Notes under the pieces: model-generated
Databases searched by the model: none
Told to the model about the DNA's origin: nothing
What the model saw: the letters and a program-made list of their open reading frames with translations, nothing else
Position numbers and translations under genes: made by a program
Shown: piece after piece, positions 33,040-44,797 of the stretch
Position numbering within the stretch: position 1 is the stretch's first letter
How the letters are laid out: each line of letters begins with the position of its first letter
NCBI GenBank assembly: GCA_008638375.1
Contig: CM018046.1
Span: forward strand, 44,708,706 to 44,772,705
From: Nyssa sinensis
Lineage: Eukaryota; Streptophyta; Magnoliopsida; Cornales; Nyssaceae
Reading direction: 5' to 3'
Length of the DNA stretch: 64,000 bases

Positions 33040-35045
33040 TATGACATCAAAATGGACCTTTTTAAAGTAGAAAGGTGCATAAGTTACAAACTTTAGATCC
33101 GAACTGAGTGTCGTAAGTTTGTGTAAGTCTAATTAAGGTGTGTAATGGGTTTTAGGGTAGTTAGGCTGATATCTGGTGTTTTGGTCCCTCAAAACTCTAA
33201 AATGGACATTTTTTACGCGAAAAGTTACATAAATTACAAACCGGGGATCCGAACCGAGTGTCATAAGTTTATGTAAGTCTAATTTCTCATTTTTGAGGTG
33301 TATGATTGGGTTTTGGGATATTTAGGCCAATATCTGGTGTTTTGGTCTGTAAAAACCCCAAAATGGATCTTTTTGGAGTGAAAAATTGCATAAGTTGCAA
33401 ACCTGGGATCCAAACTGAGTACCATAAGTTTGTGCAAGTCCAATTTATCATTTAGGAGGTGCATGATGGGTTTTCGGGGTACTTAGGCTGATATTCAATA
33501 TTTTCATCTGTCAAAACCTCAAAATGGATCTTTTTGAAGTGAAAAATTACATAAGTTACAAACCAGGGATCCGAATCGAGTGTCATAAGTTTGTGTAAGT
33601 CTACTTAGGGTTTCGTGGTACTTAGGCTAATATCCGGTATTTCTGTCCATCAAAATTTCAAAATGGACCTTTTTGGAAAGGAAAGTTGCATAAGTTACAA
33701 ACCGGGGATCTGAATTGAGTGTTGTAAGTTTGTACAAATCTAATTTATCATTTGGGAGCTGTGTGATGGGTTTTCAGGGTAGTTAGGCTAATATGTGGTG
33801 TTTTGGTCTATCAAAACCCCAAAATATGCATTTTTAGAGCAAAAAGTTTCATAAGTTACAAATCGGGGATCCGAACTGAGTGTTGTAAGTTTGTGCAAGT
33901 CTAATTTGTCATTTGGGAGGTGTGTGAAGGAGTTTCAGAGTAGTTAGACCAATATCCGATGTTTTGGTCAGACAAAATCCCAAAATGGACATTTTTGGAA
34001 CGAAAAGTTGCATAAGTTACAAATTGGGGATCCGAACTGAGTGTTGTAAGTTTTTACAAGTCTACTTTGTCATTTAAAAGGTGTGTGATGGGGTTTTAGG
34101 GTACTTAGGCCAATATCTCTTGTTTTGGTCCATCAAAACTCTAAAATGAGCCTTTTTAAATGGAAAAGTTACATAAGTTACAAACCCGGGATCCGAATTA
34201 AGTGGCATAAGTTTGTGCAAGTATAATTTGTCATTTGTGAGGTGTGTGATGGGTTTCGGGGTAGTTAGGCCGATATCTGGTGTTTTGGTCCGTCAAAACT
34301 CCAAAATGGGCCTTTTTTGAAGCAGAAAGTTGCATAAGTTACAAACCCGGGATCCGAACTGAGTACTGTAAGTTTGTGCAAGTATAATTTGTCATTTGTG
34401 GGGTGTGTGATGGGTTTTGGAGTAGTTAGGATGATATCCGATGTTTTGGTCTATCAAAACCCTAAAATGGGCCTTTTTAGAGTAAAAAGTTGTATAAGTT
34501 ACAAATCGGGTATCCAAACCGAGTGCGGTAAGTTTGTGCAAGTCTAATTTGCCATTTGTGAGGTGTGTGATGGGGTTTTAGGGTACTTAGGCCAATATCC
34601 AGTGTTTTGGTCCATCCAAACTCCAAAATAGGCCTTTTTGAAGCAGAAAGTTGCATAAGTTATAAACCTGGGATCCGAACTGAGTGTTGTAGGTTTGTGC
34701 AAGTCTAATTTTTCATTTGGGAGGTGTGTGATGGGTTTCAAGGTAGTTAGGCCAATATCCAATGTTTTGGTGCGTCAAAGCTCTAAAATGGGCATTTTTG
34801 AAGCGAAAAATTGCATAAGTTACAAACCAGGGATCCGAACTGAGTGTTGTAAAGTTGTGCAAGTCTACTTTCTCATTTTTGAGGTGTGTGATGGGGTTTC
34901 GGGGTACTTAGGCCAATATCCAGTGTTTTGGTCTGTCAAAATCCTAAAATGGGCCTTTTAGAGCAGAAAGTTGCATAAGTTGCAAATTAGGGATCCGAAC
35001 TGAGTGCCGTAAATTTATGCAAATCTAATTTGTCATTTGGACATG
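33040..35045. repeat. Minisatellite inside the CACTA element, ~13 units of ~158 bp
   Basis: Each unit carries CAAAACYCCAAAATGGRC, CATAAGTTACAAAC, GGGATCCGAACTGAGTG, TAAGTTTGTGCAAGTCTA and GTGTGATGGGTTT in order. Anchors fall at about 33080, 33230, 33392, 33552, 33690, 33850, 34012, 34173, 34331, 34492, 34652, 34813 and 34974. Short open frames in it are repeat shadows. Confidence 0.9.
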
Positions 35046-36011
35046 CTAGTACGAATTTAAAGAAACTTACACCACTCTTACACAATATAGATAGTGGATG
35101 ATAAAAGATGGACTAGACTTATTGTGTTTCTATAAGTGATGATTAGTCACATGCTTTATTATAAATAGAGAAGACTTCTACTACATAGAGTTAGATTCTT
35201 TAACTACTTTCTTCCATTAAGATGGTTATAGTTATGGTCATTTCAAACATCTAATAAAAATACCACTTAATGTTTATTTAGAGAACTAAAAAAAACAAAG
35301 CTTCACTTCTTTTTTTCCCCCCCTAAATTTCTATCTCAAATGGCTTATCTTATAATAAAGTTCAAATTTAATATGATTTATCCATAAAACAAAGTATTTG
35401 CAAAATTCAATTGAATTATGTCACTTCTTTACCCTTAAAGTTTTATAAATGTGAAATACAACGTAAATTTTCCTCCTCACCTATGATGGTGAACTTTGTA
35501 TAAAAATATTTTCATGTAATATATATACAATTTTAGATAAAGTTCTTAAACTTTTAGAGTTAAATCATAAATAAAGTTAGAATAAATGTTGTCAAGTTGT
35601 ATTGGTTCCACTTCCAACTTCTTTAACTTATCTTTTTAAAAAGAAATTATAAATTGACCCACTTTATTTTATTTCCTTAATTTTATTGGACTTCGTTTAA
35701 CAGAAATAGTCCAAAATCCACAATATGTATATATATATATATGTAATCTTTTTCTTCAAAGTCAGTAAGATCAACTAATACCATTCGAATATACTTGGCC
35801 TTGCCCATGATTTAGCTCAAATAAATGAAAAATAAAAATAAAAATGAAACCAAATTTGGCTTGAGATCAAATTAATTTGGGATGGAAAATATAAAAATGA
35901 TAATGATAAACATGTCAAAGATATCAAGCCATATGCACGTAGGGAGATTGCTTACTTGAAAGAGAAAGAGAGAGAACGAGACGGATTGAGAGAGAGAGAA
36001 AGAGGCGGCAA

Positions 36012-36211
36012 TGGACAACTGGGCTGGGCTAGCGGTTCGACGGCGATTGTCGGCGACGGCGACGATGGTTGGCGACGACACTATGACTGTGAGAGAGAGA
36101 GAGAGAGAGAGAGTAAGGCTCTGACAACTGGGCTGGGCTAGCGGTCGACGGCGATTGTTGGCGACGGCAACGATGGTTGGCGACGACACTGTGACTGTGA
36201 GAGAGAGAGAG
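36012..36211. repeat. GC-rich ~110-bp duplication inside the CACTA element
   Basis: Two units of GACAACTGGGCTGGGCTAGC, CGACGGCGATTGT.GGCGACG and GATGGTTGGCGACGACACT, separated by (GA)n tracts. GC content is far above the surroundings. It looks like a captured host 5' leader or exon fragment, but I cannot name a source. Confidence 0.75.
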
Positions 36212-36831
36212 AGGTCAGATCTGGTCTCGAAGGGAAAAAAATAAGAGGACTTATTAGTGACGCACGTCGAGAGTCGCTAATAAGTCCTTAAGTGTCCCCA
36301 AAACTAAGTAAAACAACATCGTTTCATTTGCGCATACTATTAGCAACGCATACCAGTTTGTCGCTAAAAGACTTAATTATTAGCGACGCACGTGTAAAGG
36401 TCCATTTTGCATCGCTAAAAGGTTAGTACCTATTTTTTCACGCGAGAACATTAATTTTTTTATCACTTTTCGTGATGCACCCTTGTGCATTGCTAAAAGG
36501 CACTTTTAGCGGCACTTTAGTGGGCGTCGCTAATAATGTGTCTCTAGAAGTACATGTTTTTGTAGTGTCTGTAAGAAAGGCTCAATTCAATGTGGGATTA
36601 TAGGTGTCTGTAGTCTTCACAACAACCCATTTATATAGGTATATGTAGAAACTATAATATAATGCTTATTACATGATACTACAAGACATAACCCTAATTA
36701 CGATGCTAAAACACATTACTTCATATATATATATATCACATCACATGAGACTTAGGAAGCAATACTAGTTTCAAGACTTACACTTTACATGTCACTAAAG
36801 ATACAAAACTAGTTATAAGGCTTACACTTCA

Positions 36832-37587
36832 TATAACACCCTGACCCGATTAAATGATAATTAAGTCACTAATTATTAATTAATGACCTTAAAAAGAATA
36901 ATTAAGAAATTCAAATGGGAAATGGATGACGATTTCAAAATAATTTTGAGACCTTAAAAATCAAAGTCGACTTCGGGGAAAATAAAATGCGACTACTATT
37001 TATAAAATCGGTACATAAATGAGAAATATTAAATTTAAAATCACAAAGTGGAAAATAATGCACAAAGTTAAAATAAATAAATTAAATGCCAAACAAGGCA
37101 AAAGGGGAACCAAAATGTGAGGCCAATGGGTTTTGAACCCTTGACCCAAAGTAGGCAAGTTTTAAAGCCCAAAAAGAATACCACTTGGGCTGCCTACTTT
37201 TTGTGTATAATATTATAAGTTATATATATATATATATATACATATTAAGACAAAGCCACCTCCCAAATTGGCCAATGGCCTTTCATGCAATCAAAATAAT
37301 TATTTTAAAAATAAAAGTAAATACAGATATATATTTGTGAGTTGCGTGTGTGCAATGGGATTCAGAAATCAGATTTGTGATGATAGTAAGGTTTGAGCTA
37401 GAGAGAGAGGGAGTTAGAGAGAGAGGGAGTTAGAGAGAGAAAGTAAAGGAAGGAGGGAGAAGAAGAAGAAGGGAAAGAAGGTCCCTTGCATGGCTCACCT
37501 GACCTGAAGGGATTATCAACTGAGTCGAGCCTAGAATAGAAGAAGGGAGAGAGATCCATCGAAGGTATAAAAAATTTCAAACACATT

Positions 37588-37618
<31 letters not shown>

Positions 37619-40600
37619 AGAATTAGTATATGTATGCCATCTGTTTAAGTCATTTTGATGCATGCATGAGTTTAGACCTAAATAAAAGGCAAAAAATGAA
37701 GCCCTAAATAGCCTAGAACCCTGAGCAGAACGCAACTGCCATGTAAGGACCTTACCATGGCAAGTTGAAACACGTCAAGTTAAATGTATTTCTGGGCATG
37801 GGACACAATAGGGGGCATGATTAGGAATTCAAACCAATTGGAATCAACCAAAACGGTCAAGAAATGACCAAGTTAGGGCAAGAATAATACGGCCGAAAAA
37901 TTGAGTTGGGTGTCAAAAATCGAGCAATTTTGAGGTCTCAAAACAATCCCAAAAGGTTGCTTAATGTCTTAGGAACGGATCGGGGTAAAAACAGAGAATA
38001 ACCAACCTGAAAATCATAAGAAAAAACAAGAGGAAAACCTGTAGTTTCCTTCGACTGTAACGGTGAAGATAATGGAACAGTGGCCGAAATGTCGTGGGGA
38101 AGATGGGTTAGTTGGGCCGGACTTGGGTCGGGTCGAGACCCGACCGAGTGCAAATGGTGTTATTCCAGCGACGCCGTTTAAAAGTTTGGTTTAAATGGAA
38201 TTCTCCTTGTTTGGATACTCAGGGAAAAAATTAAAATTAGGTTTGAAGATAGTCAAGCCAAGGATAAGGTGAATAGTAGGAATATCCCATCCCGGTTCTC
38301 TGACCTAGCCTGAATCGGTTGGTTCACTGAACTCTCAGACCGGTCTAGGGTTTAGAATGAAAAGCCCACTGGTTTTGCTGATTTATATAGAAATAAAGAA
38401 AACCCAAACTGGTGGAAATTACAGTTTGACCCCAAACCTTTTGAACAATCTGTTCTGGCCCAAACTCTTGGAAATTTATTTCAAATATACCTCTGGAAAA
38501 ATAATTTAATAATTTAATAATTAATTTAATTATTTTATAAATAGGATAAAATGACGATTTTGCCTTTGGGTCATAAATGAAGCAAATAAAGTCCAAATTG
38601 AGATCCGAAAAATGCTATCTTAATATTTTTGGACGTTCTAGACACAATGAAAATGTTAGATTGGACATCCGGGGACTCTGGGTGGTCCCATCATAAGATG
38701 TAAAATTACCAAAATTTTCCTAATACAATACGAAGTTCAAATGACGTCCAGATTGGATGAAATTGATACCAATAGAAGCCCACATAATTATGAACTCATA
38801 TATGTGACTAAATAATAATTCAGGGTCAAAATATTAGGAAACATAAATGACCAAAATACCCCTGAGTACGAAAAATACAAGTAAATGCTAAAAATTAATT
38901 GTCATAACCATAATTATGAAAATTTATGAGCTAAATAAGACTCCGGAACAGTCAACTTACAAAATGAGAAATGACCGATGTGTCCTTATGATCAAAAGCA
39001 GATACCAAATGAAGTCCAAAAGACTTAAAAATTTATATATAAGATAAGTGGAATATTTTGAGGACCACGATAGGGTTCCGGGGCGAGAATAATAAATTAT
39101 CATTTTGCCCCTAAATATGCCGAAGCTAAATAAAAATTCGAGAAGGTCTAAATTGACTTTCTTCGACGTTCCGAATCCAACGGTAAGGTCCAAAATACCA
39201 AAATAGGTACTGAGAAATAAGTCACGTGAAAAACAAAAATTTATTAAGTCACCACAAGTAGACCGGTAAGACCAATCCTAAGAAATTAGGATACGTCGGG
39301 TCTAAGATTAAATGAAGAGCATCAATTTAGAGATGATTTGAAGTAAATGAAGAATTAATTGAAGTCTTAATGAATTTGATTTTTAGGAATTTCAAAGGGA
39401 AAGGGAAAGCCCACCAGTAGTGCTGCCCTAGGAGAACAAGGTGAGTAATCCTGTACTTTGAAGTGAGGGGTTTTAATCTCCATGGATTCTGAAGAAATTT
39501 GAAGTTCAAATATTCTGAAGTGTTTTTATGTCAAATATCTGCTGTATTTCAAATTCTAAATTCTCGTTTTTATATGCTTTATATTTCAATGTTCTATTGT
39601 TGTATATATAAATTCTAACATGGCATGAAAAATTCACTTCTTGATATTGCTGATAGTTGATACGTTTATTTTCTGTATGTCCATGTAAATGTCAATTTTA
39701 TTAAATGCCTCCTAAAATAAATGCTTTTATTCCATCTATGCTTTAATAAATTCCTGAAGAACGTGATTTAAATTCTTGAATATCATGTGTTAAATGTTTC
39801 AAGTATTGTCCTCCAAGTATTTCAAAACTCTGTTAAATTATCCATGTTTTAAATACTCATGAAAATTCATTTTTTTTATTGAAGCCATATTTTTATACTC
39901 ATGAAAAACATCTATTTGTAAAGTCATATTTCAAACGCTCATGAAAGCATATATTTGAAGAAATCATGTTTTTAAATGCTAATAAAAAGTATTTATTGAA
40001 GAAGTCATGTTTTAAATGCTCATAAAAAACATTTCTTGAAGAAGCTATGTTTTTGCAAGATAATGATGCATAAGCATCACAAACTTTTGAGCTCTCTTCG
40101 GGTTCTCAAATTCTCAGAAAAATGCCCGGTAGAAGGTTTATCCCCCAAGCATGAGATCTCTTAGAAGTAAGATTGGAATGTGGTTCGAAATGGATTCTCC
40201 TAATCAAAGTGAAAAGATGACAATGTTTTCAGAAATGGTAGTAGGTTTTTAAACTCTCATTTACCTGAAACGGGATTTTATACAACTCTTTGAAGTTTTG
40301 AAGAAGAAGAAATTTGCATCCTTCTATTTTCATGGAAAGGATTTTAAATTATCTCCTTGGTCTTCAAATGGCCACTCTGCATATGTTTATAAAGTCTGTT
40401 GCATATTAAATACTTTATCAAATGCTTAAAAATGCATCATGCTATGTGATTTGAGGAATTCTGTTTTCTGTATCTGAAGTATATGTACAATTAGTAGTGT
40501 ATGTTTATATGAACCTTTTCTTATAACTAACCTACTACTAGTTGAAACCCATGACAAAGTATTGAAATTACTCACTGGACTTTTTGAAGCTCACCCCATT

Positions 40601-41039
40601 CCCTAACATTTTTCAGGTGATGATGATGGATGAGAGCCTTGCCCAATTTGAGTATTGGTGATTGGCAGCTCCATTTTGATCAGGAATTTTGGAATATTAG
40701 GACCTAGAGTTGGTCGAATTTTGTTGTCATAATTTTGGGACAAATGTGTACTTAAGCCTGAGGGGCAAACGGATATGTATTATGTAAAACTTTTAAATTT
40801 TTAGTATACTCTGAATGTATAATGGTTGTTTACCGTTCCGAAGAAGAAGAAGAAGCGATGGTACTGGACAGGCGTGTGAAAAGAAAAAGTTTTTCACGCC
40901 TCCGCAATTGCCCATCCTGGCCGCATCGCACCGCCGTCCGACACTGTTGCTTACTCGAGCCTGACCCGACGGCCCACGGGCCGAAGGGTGGCAGTCGCAA
41001 TTCCCTTAATCCGCATAAGCCGGATTGGGGGTCGTGACA
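36832..41039 (+). mobile_element. 4.2-kb solo LTR of the long-LTR family (LTR-2)
   Basis: Starts TATAACACCCTGACCC (a TG-to-TA change from the expected end) and ends GGGGGTCGTGACA. The perfect 5-bp duplication CTTCA lies at 36827-36831 and 41040-41044. There is no gag or pol, primer-binding site or polypurine tract inside. Internal landmarks AAGGTGAGT and TTTTTCAGGTGATGATG correspond to those in LTR-1 and LTR-3. A (CT)n microsatellite lies at about 37592-37619 and a (TA)n at about 37222-37240. Short open frames have no family resemblance. Confidence 0.75.
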
Positions 41040-41082
41040 CTTCACATGTATATCACATGACATAGCACTACAATACTTAATA

Positions 41083-41473
41083 GGGATAACTACATCGACC
41101 TCCCTCGAGTTATTTGATAATTATTATAGGGACGTTCCTGTATTTCTAAAATTATGACCTCTCATTTGTTCTACTAACAATATTACAAATTCTCCTTTTG
41201 TACAAAATCTGTCATTGACGATGTTAGAGTTTTAACGAATTTTTTTAATTTAACTAAAATATTCTTGTATATGACACTGACCTTCCCTATCTTTTAAGAT
41301 ATCACAAAGAAGGTTAGTGTAGTTATTCCTAAAAATAAAATAGTAAATTTATGTTTTTTTATTAACGTCTATCTTTTGACAATTCAAACTGTGGAGGTTA
41401 GTGCAATATTAAAATTCAAGAAGAGGACCCTGTAATTATCAAATATCATAGGAGATGTCAGTATAATTATCCC
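41083..41473. mobile_element. Mutator-like MITE, second copy type
   Basis: Left GGGATAACTACATCGACCTCC; the reverse complement of the right end is GGGATAATTATACTGACATC. Both continue into a TTTGATAATTA.AGGG segment. The flanks TACTTAATA (41074-41082) and TACTAATTA (41474-41482) agree at 7 of 9 positions. The end design equals that of the element at 20639-21818, with a different interior. Confidence 0.65.
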
Positions 41474-41597
41474 TACTAATTATGTTTCCAAATTTATCGC
41501 ATGTTTTAATATGGTTGTCACAAAACATTTTCATCGGACACATTGGCCTTCATGTGAGTAATGTGTTGAACATGATTTTGGTACATTTATTTTTTAA

Positions 41598-41790
41598 GAG
41601 TAATGCTAGATATATCGGTTTGGTTTACCGTGTGACATCATCCACCATAACTCTTATTTACATTTTAAATAAAAAGACAAAACACGTCTATTAATTACAA
41701 AAAAAAAAAAAAAAAATTTATTAACACATCATATGGTAAACCAATTCGATACACCAAACTGATATACCAACTATTTTCCATTTTTTAGAT
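41598..41790. mobile_element. Inverted-repeat MITE-like element
   Basis: Arms at about 41600-41640 and 41728-41790 read ATATATCGGTTTGGTTTACC and, reverse-complemented, GTATATCAGTTTGGTG...GGTTTACC. An A-rich loop lies between. No clear target duplication. Confidence 0.45.
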
Positions 41791-42058
41791 GTGACAATTA
41801 GGTGTAATATTGATCTTTGACAAACGGGTGCAATTAGAAATAATCATGTTGATGATGCGGTTGTTAAAATCATAATGCTTTTATAACATTGTCTGAAAAT
41901 GGTGGAAAATATCATTGTAAAACAAGGAGTGCAAATAGTACAAGAAGTTAAGAAGGATTTTGTTCAAAGTCCCACTTCATTTTAGAGCATAATGAGATTC
42001 ATAAATTGAACAAAACATGCTTCCAATGCTATGACCTAATCAGATCACTAAAGAGGTG

Positions 42059-43035
42059 TTATTGTTCAAATGATGCCTTCTTCATTTCTAACTGTTTCTC
42101 TAAATGCATGGAAATGCTTTGAAGATCTCTGGTAGGAGACTGAAGTACTGATGATTTGTTTAGATCATCAATAAAGGCTGTGAGATTAGCCGTTACTCTT
42201 GAGCTACCGTCCTTTCCCATGATCCTCTCATTTAGTCTGATTAGTCTCTGCTTCATCTCGCCATCTTCCATCACCTTTCTTATAGCTTCCTCCACATCTT
42301 TCTGTCCAAACCCACTCATCTTCACCCCAATTTGCCATACCTTAACAATGTAGGCGCAATTCACAAACTGGTCGCCTGCAACTGGATAGCACAAGAGGCG
42401 CTTCTTGCATTGTATGGCCTCCAATGTAGAATTCCACCCACAGTGAGTCAGATAGCATCCCACAGACTTATGCTGCAGCACCTCCATCTGCGGAGCCCAT
42501 GAAACCACCTTGCCTTGTTTCGAAACCCTCTCCAAATACCCGACTGGTAACCCTTCACGCCATGCAGGAGCTAGTACCCATATGAATGGCCGCTTGGCTG
42601 CCTCCAGTGCCAATGCTAAATTCTCCACCTTCCCTTCTACTAGTGGGCTAACCCAACTTCCAAATGAGATGTACACAACAGAGCCAGGACTTTGCATTGC
42701 TAGCCAATCCAAGCAGCTCATATCTTCTTCCCAAAACGTAGCATTCTTAGTTAATGCATGTTCACTCACATGTCCAACTGGCAAAATGCGCAGAATATGT
42801 TGAGAGATCACATTGGTCGACTCAGTTTGTTGTTTGTTATCATGGAATTCATCTGGAAAGGAATTTACAAGGAGCCATGGAAGATTTGTGGATCTATCCA
42901 AGGTCCTGGTCCAAAATTTGAATCTTGAGCTTCTGGCGGCAGAAGTGCCAATCAACCATGGTAGATCTTCAGTACTCAGCACAGGTTGATGAGGCAAGAA
43001 GCATATAGGAATAGGACCTTCATATTGTGGATGAC
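42059..43035 (-). CDS. UGT82A1: UGT82A1-like exon 2
   Basis: Begins after acceptor TTGGCAG (AG at 43037-43036) with GT CAT CCA, completing Gly and giving GHPQYEGPIP. Carries the whole C-terminal donor-binding half and ends ASFEQ, TAA at 42061-42059. Confidence 0.9.
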
Positions 43036-44241
43036 CTGCCAAAATTACCATTTAGTCTATATACAGATTTTTTGGGGTAAATAAAAGGAAAATATATGAG
43101 ATGGAAATGTTGGAGGCAGTTAGTTCCATGGCAAAAATGAAATATAAGAAACACCCACACAAGTTTAGTGAATTTATTGAGAACACGGTGTTGAAGAGAG
43201 AGTTTTTCAGTGTTTGGAGCACTAAATGATTGTCTTTTCAATAACATTCTATCATTTGTGTCTTGATCTACCAAAAAAAATTCATAACACATAATATAAT
43301 ATTATTGAAAAAATATATTAAAACAGGATATACTAGAGACCCATTAAAAAAAAATTCCGTGCTTAATCTACCAAGTACCAGTGTACTAAATCTGTAGACT
43401 CTAGTTTTAAATGAATGCATGGAAAAGAAAGGCGTTATATAGTAATTACATCAATTACAGCACTAGTTAATTTGTTGATCCATCCAAATGCATGGGGGAA
43501 ATACAATGAGATTAGGAATAAAAAAACAATTATTTAATAATTAGAATACACATATCAATGAACTCCTTGGTCCTGTGGCCATGATATAGTGGAGTGTGGT
43601 TTTGGGGATGGAAAGGAGGAGATAATTAGTGGAAATTAAAAGGTAACCTTCAGAGGGTCCCATAATTAAGAGGTGGGATTATTTATTTCTTCTGATAATC
43701 AACAAATAGGGAGAGAGATGTGTTTGAAATTTTGGACACAAGACTAATTACCTGTTTCAGAAATGATGCCGGAACGCAGCATGTGAGGTATGGCAGCAAT
43801 GAGTTGATAAGCAGCCAGCATGACAGGCCAAAATCCAACTACTTGGATCCCACATCGATTCGCGACATTGATGGCCCACGACGCTAATAAATCAACAACC
43901 ATACATACAATCTCTCCATCTTCCTCGTCACCAAGAAGCTTAAGAAGAAGGCGCTCTAAATGAATTGGCATGTTGTTCTCCATGGCCATTTCGATGGCGA
44001 AGAAATCACGAGGCGTGCCTTCCTCCAAACCATCCGGTATGGACATGCACGAAATCTGGTCTTTTCGATCGATTTTGGGTGCGATACGACGATGAATGAA
44101 CTCTGGGGTGACCACCACTGGCTCGAACCCACGTTTAAGGAAGCTTGAAGCTAACTTCAGCATGGGAGTGACATGTCCTTGTGCTGGATATGGAACCATA
44201 ATTATCTTTGGCCTCTTTAGGCTCTTCATTTTGCCTCTCAA
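42059..44241 (-). CDS. UGT82A1: UDP-glycosyltransferase, UGT82A1-like, two exons
   Basis: Exon 1 is 44241-43752, exon 2 43035-42059, with a 716-bp GT-AG intron (43751-43036). The joined protein is 488 residues, normal for plant family 1 glycosyltransferases, which move a sugar from UDP-sugar to small molecules in the cytosol. It has the catalytic His in PYPAQGHVTPM (His23), the activating Asp in VVDLLASWA (about Asp117), and a 44-residue PSPG donor-binding box (about 343-386). That box runs from WAPQMEVLQH through THCGWNSTLEAI to PVAGDQ; its final Gln is the usual choice for UDP-glucose. The KIIMVPYPAQGHVTPML start and the EAIQCKKRLLCYPVAGDQFV stretch are features I associate with Arabidopsis UGT82A1; the acceptor substrate is not known from sequence. 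A second Met at residue 5 is an alternative start. No lesions seen. Confidence 0.9.
43752..44241 (-). CDS. UGT82A1: UGT82A1-like exon 1
   Basis: Codes for the N-terminal acceptor-binding half (MRGKMKSLKRPKIIMVPYP to SGIISET). Donor GTAATT begins at 43751. The final G is the first base of a split Gly codon. Confidence 0.9.
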
Positions 44242-44314
44242 TTAACAACACACTGCAAACTAGCTGCAATATATGTGTATATTTCCTTCTTCAGTCCACA
44301 AGAAGAGAAACTCA

Positions 44315-44321
44315 ATTTATA
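44315..44321 (-). promoter_or_regulatory. Probable TATA box of the UGT gene
   Basis: On the minus strand CCCTATAAATTGAG, about 75 bp upstream of the ATG, a fitting distance for a short 5'UTR. Confidence 0.55.
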
Positions 44322-44342
44322 GGGATATGCACACACATATAA

Positions 44343-44375
<33 letters not shown>

Positions 44376-44403
44376 GAGAGAGAGGGTGTGTGTGTGAGAG
44401 AGG
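44343..44403. repeat. Compound microsatellite upstream of the UGT gene
   Basis: (CA)n, (TA)n, (GA)n, (GT)n and (GA)n runs in succession, immediately upstream of the TATA box on the gene's strand. Confidence 0.9.
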
Positions 44404-44763
44404 GAGAGAGTGAACTAAGCATGTTGATTGAGATGCGTGGCATGTATGATGTGAGGCACTGGCCTAACTTCATGACAACTCCTTTTCCGACAAAAATTGT
44501 ATAGAGGCTTCTTTTGTGGGGAAAATTATTGGATCCGGATCGACACTTTGAGGCGGTTCATATGTAATATGACGTATATTTTTTATTATAATATAATAAA
44601 TATTATAAAATATTATTAAAAAAACACATTTACATGTAAGTGTACTACACTGTCAAGAAATACCTTAACTTTGAGATAATTTAATTATTAAATCTGATGA
44701 ATCAATAGCAAATATATAAATCATTTTAGGTACAGTGCCACCAGGTAATGGGTCCAACACAAT

Positions 44764-44797
<34 letters not shown>

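Larger units (their letters stand above)
32882..36567. mobile_element. Non-autonomous CACTA transposon
   Basis: Left end CACTACAGCAAATGG; right end, reverse-complemented, CACTACAAAAACATG. The 3-bp duplication TCT is at 32879-32881 and 36568-36570. Both subterminal regions carry many copies of TTAGCGACGC-like motifs in both orientations (for example near 32910-33030 and 36250-36540), as expected for transposase-binding subterminal repeats of CACTA elements. No transposase is encoded. The centre is a tandem array (33040-35045) and a GC-rich duplicated block (about 36012-36211). Confidence 0.9.

Noticed and set aside
34544..34961. Short open frames on both strands at 33.3-35.0 kb
   Set aside because: They repeat with the minisatellite period and are not conserved between units.
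33040..35045. CRISPR-like array of regular repeats
   Set aside because: The ~158-bp units are contiguous and diverged, without unique spacers, and lie within a eukaryotic CACTA element. It is a minisatellite.
40822..41063. Opposed open frames near the end of LTR-2
   Set aside because: GC-rich LTR end; both readings are shadows with no family match.
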